A stretch of 64,000 nucleotides of DNA. It comes from Trissonchulus latispiculum. Lineage: Eukaryota; Nematoda; Enoplea; Enoplida; Ironidae. Made by a program: the position numbers and the translations under genes. The number at the start of each line of letters is the position of its first letter. The first letter of the stretch is position 1. The notes under the pieces were generated by a model, which saw only the letters and a program-made list of their open reading frames with translations, was not told the origin of the DNA and did not search any database. The stretch is from NCBI GenBank assembly GCA_030248195.1, contig JASAND010006876.1, positions 1-64,000 of the forward strand, read 5' to 3'. Of the stretch, positions 43,201 through 48,192 are shown piece after piece.

Positions 43201-45931
43201 TTTATTGCATTATCATTTTAGAACTGTAACTGGTAAATATGTGAGCAAGATATCGACGGGAGAACAAGAGCGCATTTTGCATTTGCTGAAGTTTGTTCAT
43301 CTACTGGCGAAGACATCATGCCCTGTCCGTTTTTTGGGGGAATCTATTAATAAAGCATCGGTTTATGTTCGGTTGACGGAAATACTTATTTTGGGTGAGA
43401 ATTCGTCGCGTTCCTGGTAACTGTCGTTAGGTCCGAAGGCCCGTTTTTGACAGGTGCTAAAATGCAGTGTTAAGGAAAAGAGAAGCATTGTAGAATACTC
43501 CTGTTATTCTGAGATCTACTTGAATTCCAATTTAGAGATCAGCACCTGTTCAGTGAAATGGGGAAACAAATCTGAGCTTGAATTCAGCATGACTGGAAAA
43601 ATTAGTATTAGAAAATCTTAAAATTTTGTACATAAATTGAGAAGAAACATACATGCATACAGTTTTGCGGTGTCTGCGTATTGTTTTAGTATTGTAAGCG
43701 ATAATTGTGCTTTCATTCATTATTCTGCCTTGATAAATTTCTTTTGTAATCATTTCTTCTAGACAGTTATTTCCTCACTGATCTGCAGATTGTTGGGATT
43801 CTGACGGATTTGCTTGATTATTTGTACTCCAGTGAAAGTCCGCTTGATTTTGATACACAAGCAGTGCCTGGTCTCAAGTCTTTTGCTCTGTAGTAAGTCC
43901 ACAAGAATCACTTAAGTATTTTAATCAATTAATTTAATTTAGTTTATATTGTGATGGGCATGAATCAACTGTCTCAAACAGATCGTAACGGAAATCAGTT
44001 TCCCAAATTCCTTTGTAATTATCGTAAGTACAAATTTTCAGAGCGAATTTTAAAAAATGAGCCTTAATGCGGCACCGTCAAATGCGCCAGCTTGTCAGCA
44101 ATCCCTTGTTTCAAATCAGTGTGTTTCCAGAATTAGTAGATATTTTTGTACTTTTAGTAAATAATTTGAACCCATTCGCTTGTTGCCAAAAGACTGCCAT
44201 GGTTGTGTAATGTCTGCATTTCTTGGAATTTTATGTTTTGTTTTCAGTTATCATAATTTGCTGGACCAATATGAAGCATTGTCCTATGGAAACCGACTGT
44301 TTGCACAATATTTGTTGCTTCCTTTGTGTCGTTCGCAGAACATTATTTATCTGTTGGACTTTTGGAGTATCGAGCGAGAGCTGCTGCGATCCATTACTTT
44401 ATCTGACAATGAGGTTGTATGCAGAACCTTTTGTTAAAAACAATAATTAGGCCAAAGCCATCTTTAAAGTGTATAGACGGGCGAGCTTTCATAGATACCG
44501 TCTTTATCAATGTGATTCCTGACACCAAGAGACAAGAGTAACATAACAACTAAGGGTGTGACAACCGTCACACTCTTAGTTACTACGCTTGGGACAGGAT
44601 TTGCACTATAATGGCTGCCCCCTATAAATTAGACCTTAGTGACCCTCCTAAATGAGTACCCACTACCCAGTACACATTAGTGTATGCTCATTCGTTTGTA
44701 TGTTTATGTGCTGAAACTCAAAACGTTCTGTCAGTAGACTGCCACTTTCGAGCTTCAACACATAAATATACAAGCGAGTGAGCGTACACAAATGTGTACT
44801 GGGTACTCATTGGGGGGTCCACTATGGACTAATTTATAAGGGGGCAGCCATTATCGTGCAGATCATGTCCCAAGCGTAGTAACTAAGAGTGTGACAACTC
44901 TTGCTGACACCACAGTACATAATGAGACTTACATTTGCTTATGACGTAACCTGATACTGTCATAATATGTCAAACTGACTGTTTTGATTAATGTATTAAT
45001 GTAAGTGTGAACAAATTAAAAAGCTAGCATGAGGTTTGATGTTTGCTTCGTTTATTCTGTTACTGTAGCTTGTTTGTGTTTTAGAGTGTTTTCTCCGTGG
45101 CAGACTTTTGTGCAAGTTCTGCCTTGGCATCCAACGACTTGTTAAATCTTTGTGCCACTCATTTGGTTGAAGGCTCTGTCACAGCTTCTCAGCAGCCTTT
45201 GCTTTATCTGGTTGCTGTTCATCTGTTAAAAGCTGCATTTTCTGCGTCGAAGGAAAGTGGCATGATTCATAGGAACTTGAAAGACCAGATCAAGCAAAAG
45301 GGTGGTCACCGAAAAGTACGCATGCCCTGTGTACCTTTGCTCGAGAGTATAATTTCTTGTGTAATTTTGCTTAATTTTGTAGTATTTAACTAGGGTTGTT
45401 CCGATAAGAAATTGACCGGGCCGGGCCCGGGCCTAAATTATCAGCCGGGCCCGGTCCTTGCCTTCTTGGCGCAGATTTAAATTCCCTGGCCCGGTGATAG
45501 GCCCGGACTCCGAAGTCTGGGCCCGCTACTAGGCCCGGCTCAAAGCGCGGGCCTCTGAAAGCCCCAGAATCGCAAACAGAGCCCGACAGGCACGATGAGT
45601 CCGGCAGACCCGGTGAGCCCTGCAGGCCCGGTCTGGCCGGCCACAAAACCGGGCCGGGTAGCGGGCCGGGCTGTGGTAAACCTGCCGGGCGTAAACCGGG
45701 TCGGCCCGGCCCGGCTGCGTCCCAAGGCCTGTATTTAACAACCCTAGATTTAATGTGCTGTGGTGTGTTGAAACACTTATATTTTGCTCTTTATTTTAGC
45801 CTAGTTTTGTATTGTTGTATGAAGGTACTTTTTCTGTGAATATTTGAATGAATTTTATTTTGTTCAATTTTTTCTTCTCGTAATTTAATTTTTTACAGGA
45901 ACTAATGGAGGATTTGTTTGGCCATTCTTGA
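19054..45931 (+). CDS. RPAP1: RNA polymerase II-associated protein 1, whole gene (27 coding exons)
   Basis: RPAP1 links RNA polymerase II to its assembly and nuclear-import machinery and supports Mediator-Pol II contacts. This copy spans about 27 kb. Exons sum to 3546 nt (1181 aa plus stop) against about 1390 aa in human; every one of 26 GT-AG introns keeps frame. In order: N-terminal ESEEDLLRFQEDFL (human ESEVDLLHFQ), RPAP1_N-like region about 134-178 (NEENVQRLAQMSQEEIL), RPAP1_C-like region about 208-300 (WVHMDVFEGEKMAWM, ARFGLDG, GLHHHGDE), then a long all-helical HEAT-like body. The helix LLDQYEALSYGNRLFAQYLL near the C-terminus matches human NFLDHFEAVSFGDHLF. Introns 1, 2 and 4 are swollen by mobile elements; the 3' two-thirds is compact. 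Exon borders are read by eye and supported by homology remembered from the human protein. Confidence 0.93.
19517..19850 (-). mobile_element. LINE fragment: C-terminal zinc-knuckle-like end of a retrotransposon ORF2
   Basis: The minus strand encodes EKRLTVVRWLEFRTPSQ, then CDSEEEYLAHLLLHCPNHTS and ARRRHLRTRPR. C-(x)n-E-x-HLLLHCP-x3-ARRR is the usual end of RNase H / zf-RVT type LINE proteins. The rest of the element is absent. It lies in RPAP1 intron 1, opposite in strand and richer in GC than its surroundings. Confidence 0.55.
20456..21072. mobile_element. Foldback element (617 bp)
   Basis: The left arm contains CCCACAGCTGAATCGAAAATCC and GAAGAAG; the right arm GATTTCGATTCAGCTGTGGG. The outer tips GGGTCTTTCC and GGAAAGACCC match. 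Arms are about 240-290 bp around a short loop near 20760-20830. It is inside RPAP1 intron 1. Confidence 0.75.
21441..21820 (-). mobile_element. G-rich TIR element with 5-bp TSD, copy B (inverted)
   Basis: Same 15-bp termini as 17178-17585, internal order reversed (CCGGCGAAGCCGG at 21650). Flanked by GAGGG on both sides. Just downstream CACCACCTTAAGGCAGTAATTCC carries two TTAA-MITE-like ends back to back. Confidence 0.8.
21821..22744. repeat. Abutting TTAA-MITE ends, then unassigned intron sequence
   Basis: 21821-21890 reads GGAACCACCACC TTAA GGCAGTAATTCC, like the two termini of the 983-bp MITE family joined at one TTAA. Its continuation (TACATATTGTTAGCATAAGG) is like the MITE subterminal sequence. 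21900-22744 holds no feature I can identify. Confidence 0.4.
22745..22850 (+). repeat. Solo fragment of the 147-bp repeat
   Basis: GAAAGCCCTAAGTGAGGTGATC and TTGTCATAGAACTGCATAC match the unit of the arrays at 27127 and 31952. It then runs into a (TA)n-rich hairpin TGTGGTATATATA / TATATATCACA. Confidence 0.6.
22851..25071. other. RPAP1 intron 1, remainder
   Basis: No exon is seen. 23880-24100 is a more GC-balanced stretch with GAATAATTGTC and ACCCGAGGCGTT words; a similar word pair occurs at about 20130-20150, so it is probably an unclassified dispersed repeat. Confidence 0.4.
25072..25339 (+). CDS. RPAP1: RPAP1 exon 2
   Basis: TTTCAG|ATTGCTGC to GCTAG|GTGAAT, entering in phase 0 and leaving in phase 1. 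It encodes the acidic linker (DSDFSLTEEDADSS) and the RPAP1_N-like helix EINEENVQRLAQMSQEEILA. Confidence 0.92.
26191..27420 (+). repeat. Hairpin-headed repeat, copy 3
   Basis: Head hairpin at 26191-26216, then AATATGAGTGAAAATGGTC. Five CTGCGCAG palindromes lie in 26256-26310, more than in copy 2. Next come the CCCCGTACCACTTTCCG segment, an unoccupied TTAA at 26454, and GGGGGTTTTGTAGC. Two units of about 165 bp (26850-27125) and two units of about 147 bp (27127-27412) follow, then an (AAAG)n tract at 27448-27470. The ORFs on both strands across the tandem units are shadows. Confidence 0.75.
27899..28654. mobile_element. Inverted-repeat element, 756 bp, arms about 190 bp
   Basis: The left arm starts CAAGAACAAAAAGTGCTCC; the right arm ends GGAGCACTTTTTGTTCTTG. 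Each arm has two or three ACTCATATGT-type words. The centre (28089-28465) includes a (TA)n tract at 28369-28388. It abuts the next element with one base between. Confidence 0.8.
28656..28935. mobile_element. Hairpin MITE, 280 bp, arms 114 bp
   Basis: ATAATCATAAAATTCAAGC at the left is mirrored by GCTTGAATTTTATGATTAT at the right, nearly perfect over 114 bp, with a 52-nt loop (28770-28821). Few mismatches suggest a young insertion or ongoing arm correction. Confidence 0.85.
29467..29518. repeat. 26-bp direct repeat, two copies
   Basis: AGTTTATAATTTTCCAAGTT plus CAGTCC occurs twice in tandem at the right border of the foldback element. Confidence 0.9.
29596..29691 (+). CDS. RPAP1: RPAP1 exon 3
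   Basis: TTATAG|ATCC to TTAA|GTATGG, phase 1 at both ends. It encodes (D)PKLIDFIRHRNRKLPSVRF; human has LDPSLVAFLRSHSH at this place. Confidence 0.9.
29906..30024 (+). CDS. RPAP1: RPAP1 exon 4
   Basis: TGTTTAG|AAAAGG to CAAGAA|GTAATT, leaving in phase 0. It encodes LTPDENWVHMDVFEGEKMAW and ELPQQTQE, the start of the RPAP1_C-like region. The hairpin of the next repeat starts only 16 nt past the donor. Confidence 0.92.
31500..31940 (+). repeat. Tandem array, 163-bp unit, about 2.7 copies
   Basis: TTTTCTGG recurs at 31522, 31685 and 31848, a 163-bp period, each followed by CGCCCAGCTCATT-like words and GTTTTGCCGTC. The related two-copy array is at 26850-27125. Confidence 0.85.
31952..32800 (+). 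repeat. Tandem array, 146-148-bp unit, six copies
   Basis: GTCAAATTT recurs at 31991, 32139, 32286, 32433, 32579 and 32725: spacings 148, 147, 147, 146, 146. Units carry TTTGGTACCAAATGAAAGCCC, TTTTGTCATAGAAGTGCG and GTGGGGTGGGGTGGGG. The last unit is diverged. Confidence 0.92.
33005..33103 (+). CDS. RPAP1: RPAP1 exon 5
   Basis: TTATTTAG|ATGACA to CAGAG|GTAGGT, phase 0. It encodes MTSARFGLDGRLLPPDLQIP and GLHHHGDEPE; the LHHHG motif is a hallmark of the family. Confidence 0.95.
33375..34620. mobile_element. TTAA-flanked element with G7/C6 ends, 1246 bp
   Basis: The left end is TTAAGGGGGGGATCCAT, the right end ATGGACCCCCCTTAA. The termini are imperfect inverted repeats with TTAA at both edges, as in piggyBac-like MITEs. 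The interior has phrases such as CGAAATCGGAG and no convincing gene; the ORFs at 33969-33595 and 34153-33851 are unrecognised. It lies in RPAP1 intron 5. Confidence 0.6.
34795..34896 (+). CDS. RPAP1: RPAP1 exon 6
   Basis: TTAAAG|CGGCCT to GCATTG|GTCAG, phase 0. RPGYTFDELLPLCRSSVPSQ and RILALTTLAKVIAL; human [20 protein letters not shown] aligns. Confidence 0.94.
35192..35362 (+). CDS. RPAP1: RPAP1 exon 7
   Basis: TCTGTAG|GCTAAA to GATGAA|GTATAT, phase 0. Helical repeat region with VAVIIRLGLDESSGSCLSAA; the family has LFLLRFSLDD at this place. Confidence 0.9.
35565..35803. mobile_element. MITE with GGGGGCGTTTTCAAAA ends
   Basis: GGGGGCGTTTTCAAAAGA at the left is mirrored by TTTTTTGAAACGCCCC at the right. 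About 240 bp, in RPAP1 intron 7. No TSD resolved because of the C run. Confidence 0.6.
35849..35995 (+). CDS. RPAP1: RPAP1 exon 8
   Basis: ATTGTAG|GCATGC to ATTAAG|GTATTG, phase 0. Acidic segment (EFRQEEEIGEGIPEDSLPDD) ending in QQDLIK, matching the human acidic insert before RHDVIKG. Confidence 0.92.
36451..36588 (+). CDS. RPAP1: RPAP1 exon 9
   Basis: TTTACAG|GGCCTT to GTCAA|GTACGT, phase 0. GLIRMDILPRIRYIITSVRP aligns with human GLLATSLLPRLRYVLEVTYP. Confidence 0.95.
36815..36887 (+). CDS. RPAP1: RPAP1 exon 10
   Basis: CGTTTTAG|GTATAT to CCAAG|GTTGGT, leaving in phase 1. VYQCSDLTGSIIELFVPLVW matches human [20 protein letters not shown]. Confidence 0.85.
37038..37135 (+). CDS. RPAP1: RPAP1 exon 11
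   Basis: TTTGTAG|ATGCTG to ATATG|GTAATT. The frame is set by phase 1 from exon 10 (not by the local ATG): AASYPRLQSPCCLALKLLRI and LSSAHKEIAADM. Confidence 0.88.
37263..37318 (+). CDS. RPAP1: RPAP1 exon 12
   Basis: TTTTTAG|ATTCAG to CCAAG|GTTAGC, leaving in phase 2. IQNSALCSAVIRYLISEP; human has LRSRLCRIIAEAP. Confidence 0.8.
37493..37597 (+). CDS. RPAP1: RPAP1 exon 13
   Basis: ATGTAG|TGATCT to TCTG|GTATAG, phase 2 at both ends. LPQACQLILESYRLFIVWVS aligns with human EAEMLSTEALRLWAVAASYG. Confidence 0.85.
37792..37944 (+). CDS. RPAP1: RPAP1 exon 14
   Basis: TTTCAG|GGAACT to ACAAA|GTACGT, phase 2 at both ends. (W)ELYSVMIKQLQSVSS; human RELYPVLMRALQVV. It ends in the helix AAVLTALLLTVILRTK. 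The intron before it has a stray TIR (37718-37741) like that of the 44567 MITE. Confidence 0.9.
38075..38189 (+). CDS. RPAP1: RPAP1 exon 15
   Basis: GTTTAG|AGGGAA to GACAA|GTATGT, leaving in phase 0. FGRRLLHGFIQTVLVILPQL, a HEAT-like helix. Confidence 0.82.
38489..38642. mobile_element. Hairpin MITE, about 154 bp
   Basis: CCTTTCCAAGAAAGGCTAGGG at the left pairs with CCCTTTCTTGAAAAGG at the right (RPAP1 intron 15). Confidence 0.65.
38705..38776 (+). CDS. RPAP1: RPAP1 exon 16
   Basis: TTTCCAG|GATGCT to GCATA|GTACGC, phase 0. DALLNLISVMMDTVSTFVSC. Confidence 0.75.
38980..39056 (+). CDS. RPAP1: RPAP1 exon 17
   Basis: CGTTTAG|GTTATT to TCCAC|GTAAGA, leaving in phase 2. VIDDLVRAVVANISTVLSWI. Confidence 0.72.
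39125..39932. mobile_element. Non-autonomous hAT-like element, 808 bp, 8-bp TSD
   Basis: Ends CATGGGCGCACCCACGGG and CCTGGGTGTGCCCCTG are imperfect TIRs of the common hAT form CAGGGGCGCACCCAG. TTTGATGA is duplicated perfectly at 39117-39124 and 39933-39940. The interior is T-rich with repeated TTTCTATT/GGTTTCCATT words and no transposase. It fills most of RPAP1 intron 17. Confidence 0.9.
40060..40246 (+). CDS. RPAP1: RPAP1 exon 18
   Basis: TTTTCAG|ATTCAG to TATGAA|GTATGT. The phase-2 entry makes Thr. FSSILNPVHLQLSRDPISLP and STAAAITALLKLSLS; human has FPFLTALLSLLNTLAQ near this place. Confidence 0.85.
40521..40676 (+). CDS. RPAP1: RPAP1 exon 19
   Basis: ATTTTCAG|CTAGTA to GAAACG|GTAATA, phase 0. 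LVSLLNCDDMRQYCQLILRH and EIAVLCWISLCLSET. Confidence 0.88.
41087..41178 (+). CDS. RPAP1: RPAP1 exon 20
   Basis: CTGTTTAG|GATATA to ATATT|GTAAGC, leaving in phase 2. DILYYNVGLYSLSMIRSVDE resembles human ALYHGMALALLSRLLPGSE. It is required for frame: without it, exon 21 would open with a stop. Confidence 0.82.
41361..41477 (+). CDS. RPAP1: RPAP1 exon 21
   Basis: GATTTTAG|CAGTAA to TCTAG|GTACAC, phase 2 at both ends, so the visible CAGTAA is read C|AGT|AAA. SKKALCLLNPGLNESEIAQF. Confidence 0.82.
41797..41940 (+). CDS. RPAP1: RPAP1 exon 22
   Basis: GATTTAG|GAAAAT to GCTTT|GTAAGA, phase 2 at both ends. VCDVVEAPDSLCSSVWTDEC and CCGPLWIFQPSH; human LLPTDWPFLPLIRLY aligns with the latter. Confidence 0.85.
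42390..42650. repeat. GGCCGGCC-rich repeat
   Basis: Blocks of GGCCGGCCG and TTTGGCCGG occur in both orientations inside RPAP1 intron 22; a similar GGCCGGCCAAAGTTGG occurs at 26770. It is probably the body of the minus-strand hairpin-headed repeat whose head lies at 42989. Confidence 0.5.
42940..42995 (-). repeat. Hairpin-headed repeat, copy 5 (head)
   Basis: Minus-strand stem ATAGGGGGCGCG / CGCTCCCCCTAT at 42989-42962 (one mismatch), followed by AATATGGGTGTAAAAGG. It differs from copies 2-4 within the stem but keeps pairing. The body runs to lower coordinates in RPAP1 intron 22. Confidence 0.65.
43222..43394 (+). CDS. RPAP1: RPAP1 exon 23
   Basis: ATTTTAG|AACTGT to TTTTGG|GTGAGA, entering in phase 2 and leaving in phase 1. 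EQERILHLLKFVHLLAKTSC. Confidence 0.88.
43763..43892 (+). CDS. RPAP1: RPAP1 exon 24
   Basis: CTTCTAG|ACAGTT to CTGTA|GTAAGT. DSYFLTDLQIVGILTDLLDY and PGLKSFALY; human LPGLTSFPDLY aligns. Confidence 0.9.
44248..44413 (+). CDS. RPAP1: RPAP1 exon 25
   Basis: GTTTTCAG|TTATCA to AATGAG|GTTGTA. NLLDQYEALSYGNRLFAQYL is the best-conserved C-terminal block (human NFLDHFEAVSFGDHLFGALV). The donor GTTGTA is weaker than others. Confidence 0.95.
44567..44895. mobile_element. Hairpin MITE, 329 bp, perfect 30-bp TIR
   Basis: GTCACACTCTTAGTTACTAC GCTTGGGACA at the left is exactly mirrored at 44866-44895; the arms extend, with gaps, towards a central loop near 44722-44756. It is in RPAP1 intron 25. A diverged single terminus lies at 37718-37741 in intron 13. 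Confidence 0.9.
45085..45315 (+). CDS. RPAP1: RPAP1 exon 26
   Basis: GTTTTAG|AGTGTT to CGAAAA|GTACGC, phase 0. PLLYLVAVHLLKAAFSASKE aligns with human PVLYAVAVAHVNSFIFSQD. Confidence 0.93.
45391..45748. mobile_element. hAT-like MITE packed with GGGCCCGG words, 358 bp
   Basis: Perfect 11-bp termini CTAGGGTTGTT and AACAACCCTAG. Flanks share ATTTAA (left TATTTAAC, right GATTTAAT, a degraded 8-bp TSD). The body is extremely GC-rich with CCGGGCCGGGCCCGG repeats. It lies in the last RPAP1 intron. The three overlapping minus-strand ORFs are compositional artefacts. Confidence 0.75.
45899..45931 (+). CDS. RPAP1: RPAP1 exon 27 (last)
   Basis: TTTTTTACAG|GAACTA. It encodes ELMEDLFGHS and TGA. It is only 33 nt, so easily missed. 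The split after a lysine-rich stretch and the in-frame stop fit a terminal exon. Confidence 0.8.
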   Translation, partial: ELMEDLFGHS

Positions 45932-46194
45932 ATTTCAAAAAAGTATGGATAACGTCTTTCATTTTCACCGATATGAATCGCATAGTAATTATGGATCGAT
46001 GAAGCGTTGAATCGTATATCTACTACAGCTTCTGCAGATTGTCTGAGATTGTATACTAGGCTCTTAAAGCCTTGGAACAGTTAATCTGACATGATTCTAC
46101 GGGGTTATTGGTTTTCCAAGCCATCGCATTGACAGGGATTTTGAGTTCTTGTTGTACTCATGTTCATATGACAGCGATGTTTGTAATGTGTTTT

Positions 46195-46200
46195 AATAAA
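46195..46200 (+). promoter_or_regulatory. RPAP1: Poly(A) signal AATAAA of RPAP1
   Basis: Canonical hexamer 264 nt after the stop codon, giving a 3' UTR of about 0.28 kb. Confidence 0.6.
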
Positions 46201-46631
46201 TCTAATAGCTATATACTTGGCACTTCGGGGGCGGAGGTTACTAAAACCATGTTCAGGATCTGATGACTAAACAGTGTGGGGTATTCCACATTGGAGGAGT
46301 GAATTTGGGCTGCGCAATAGCGCAGCAATGTGGTGCAGAAGTGCTTTACTTTACTATCGGATAATATTATTAAGTCTATTTTTTAAATTTTGTTGAATTA
46401 ATTGGAATTAAAATTTTCAGTTTGAAAATTGAAATTTCTTTTAATTGAAACTAATCTAAATTTTCCACGTTAACTTAAACTTTGTAGGGTTTCCTTGCAA
46501 ATTTTTCGTAAGAAAAGATTTCACCATTGACCTGTGGTTGAACTCTCAGACTAAAATTTCCAAAATTTCAATTATATATATTTTTAGTTTTCTATTTTTT
46601 ACTTACAAATAAGATATAAGGAACCTAATAA

Positions 46632-47855
46632 TATAGCAAGGTTAACAAAAAAAATCACCCCGAAAATTCGCAAAAAAATCACCCACCTACAGGATTAGTA
46701 ACAAGCCGCAGCTGGAAAATTTTTTGCATGGTAATAGCCAGTGGTCCCAACCTTAACATATGTAAGTTTGACCGCCGAGGTCCAACTCCTTCGACTAGGG
46801 TACCCAAAATAGTCGACCCACCCCAAAACCGACCTTCGGACAACTCCGGACCAAAATTGAAAATTTTGCTATTACTCACTATGGACTTTGCTTAGCTAAC
46901 CCATATTATGCATGTAACATGTCCACACTCTGCACTATCTAGCCATATATTGGATACCTTGCCATGACCTCTGGGCTGGCGTTCGCAAAAAAATCACCCA
47001 CAACTTTTTGTAAAAAGGTGCGGGATGGCTGCTACAGCAAAACTAACACCAAATTCGAGCTCTACTACCCCGAAAACCTATATAGCACATGTTTTTAGTT
47101 ACCTCAGACCCGTCTGACCCACTGACTGGCTGTTAGGCATGACCCCGACCCTCCGGACCCCTGGGGAGGTCTGGATCACATATGTGGGCTAAAGCTACAT
47201 AAAAACAGATGTCAAATTTGAATTCTACGCCCCGAAAAACCTATATAGGCGAGTTTTTAGGCTTCCTGGACCTTGAAATAAAATTTTTGACCAGTCACGT
47301 GACCCTGACCAAGGTCACGTGACCCTGGGCCAAGTCACGTGACCAGTCCAGATGCGAAATTACTACGCCAAATTGTTTGCGCTGTGCTTACTAGAGGAAT
47401 AGAACACCAAACAAGTGGATTCCTAGCTTCCTGGAGTCAATAAACAGTGTCAAGAAAATTGGTCATGGTAGCCACTTTGGACCCGGGGGCCGAGCACCGA
47501 AATTCGAAGTTAAGCCTACCCAAAAGAAACTTCGGGGTCCAAATTTTTTTACATAATAACTCTATGGACTATGCTCTATTCATACATGAAAAGAAAATTT
47601 TCATAGCTGTATCCTGAGATTAGATCCATGGGTGATTTTTTTTGCGAACCCGTGATTTTTTTGTTAATTCGTTAACAAAAAAATCACAAAAATTTTTATT
47701 ACTCTCGCTACACAAGAGCTATCCGCATGAAATTTGCACCATATATAGAGGGGATCATTACCAGTTGATACATACCAAAATTATTTCGATCGGACTTTAT
47801 TTGCGAAAATGGCAGCAAAAATTCGATTTTTGATTTTTTTATTAACCTTGCTATA
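46632..47855. mobile_element. Tc1/mariner-like MITE, 1224 bp, with subterminal AAAAAAATCAC repeats
   Basis: The termini TATAGCAAGGTTAACAAAAA and AATAACCTTGCTATA-type end are inverted over about 25 bp and flanked by TA. CGCAAAAAAATCACCCA recurs at about 46669 and 46985, inverted at 47629 and 47655. The centre carries three GTCACGTGAC palindromes. No transposase. 3' of RPAP1. Confidence 0.75.
47294..47343. promoter_or_regulatory. Three GTCACGTGAC palindromes at exact 20-bp spacing
   Basis: Copies begin at 47294, 47314 and 47334. CACGTG is the classic E-box for bHLH-leucine-zipper factors (USF, MITF/TFE types). Whether it is bound is unknown. Confidence 0.7.
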
Positions 47856-48089
47856 AGAAGTTTGCACTGGTTTAATTGAACTTAACTTCTATGTTAGCCT
47901 TTATGGAATGCATTGAGTGCTGCATATGATTTCTAGGAAATAAACAAAAAATAAATTTTCAATTCAGTACCTACGTTTTCCTGCTTAACGGTTTGGGCTC
48001 GGAGATAAAAGTTTCCATGCTTTTATTTATGTATATTTTTACTTCGATATAAAATCATGAAATATTAGAAACCTAAGAAAGATTAGAGT

Positions 48090-48091
<2 letters not shown>

Positions 48092-48128
<37 letters not shown>

Positions 48129-48180
48129 CATATATATGTATATGTATATATATGTTTATTTATTCAAAATTTTTCTTATA
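48092..48180. repeat. (TA)n-rich microsatellite
   Basis: TATATA runs with interspersed TACA/TGTA units, just left of the GATCC-ended element. Confidence 0.85.
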
Positions 48181-48192
48181 TAATATATGAAA

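Noticed and set aside
45386..45741. Gly/Pro/Arg-rich minus-strand ORFs
   Set aside because: Product of the GGGCCCGG-rich MITE; three frames are open at once because of composition.
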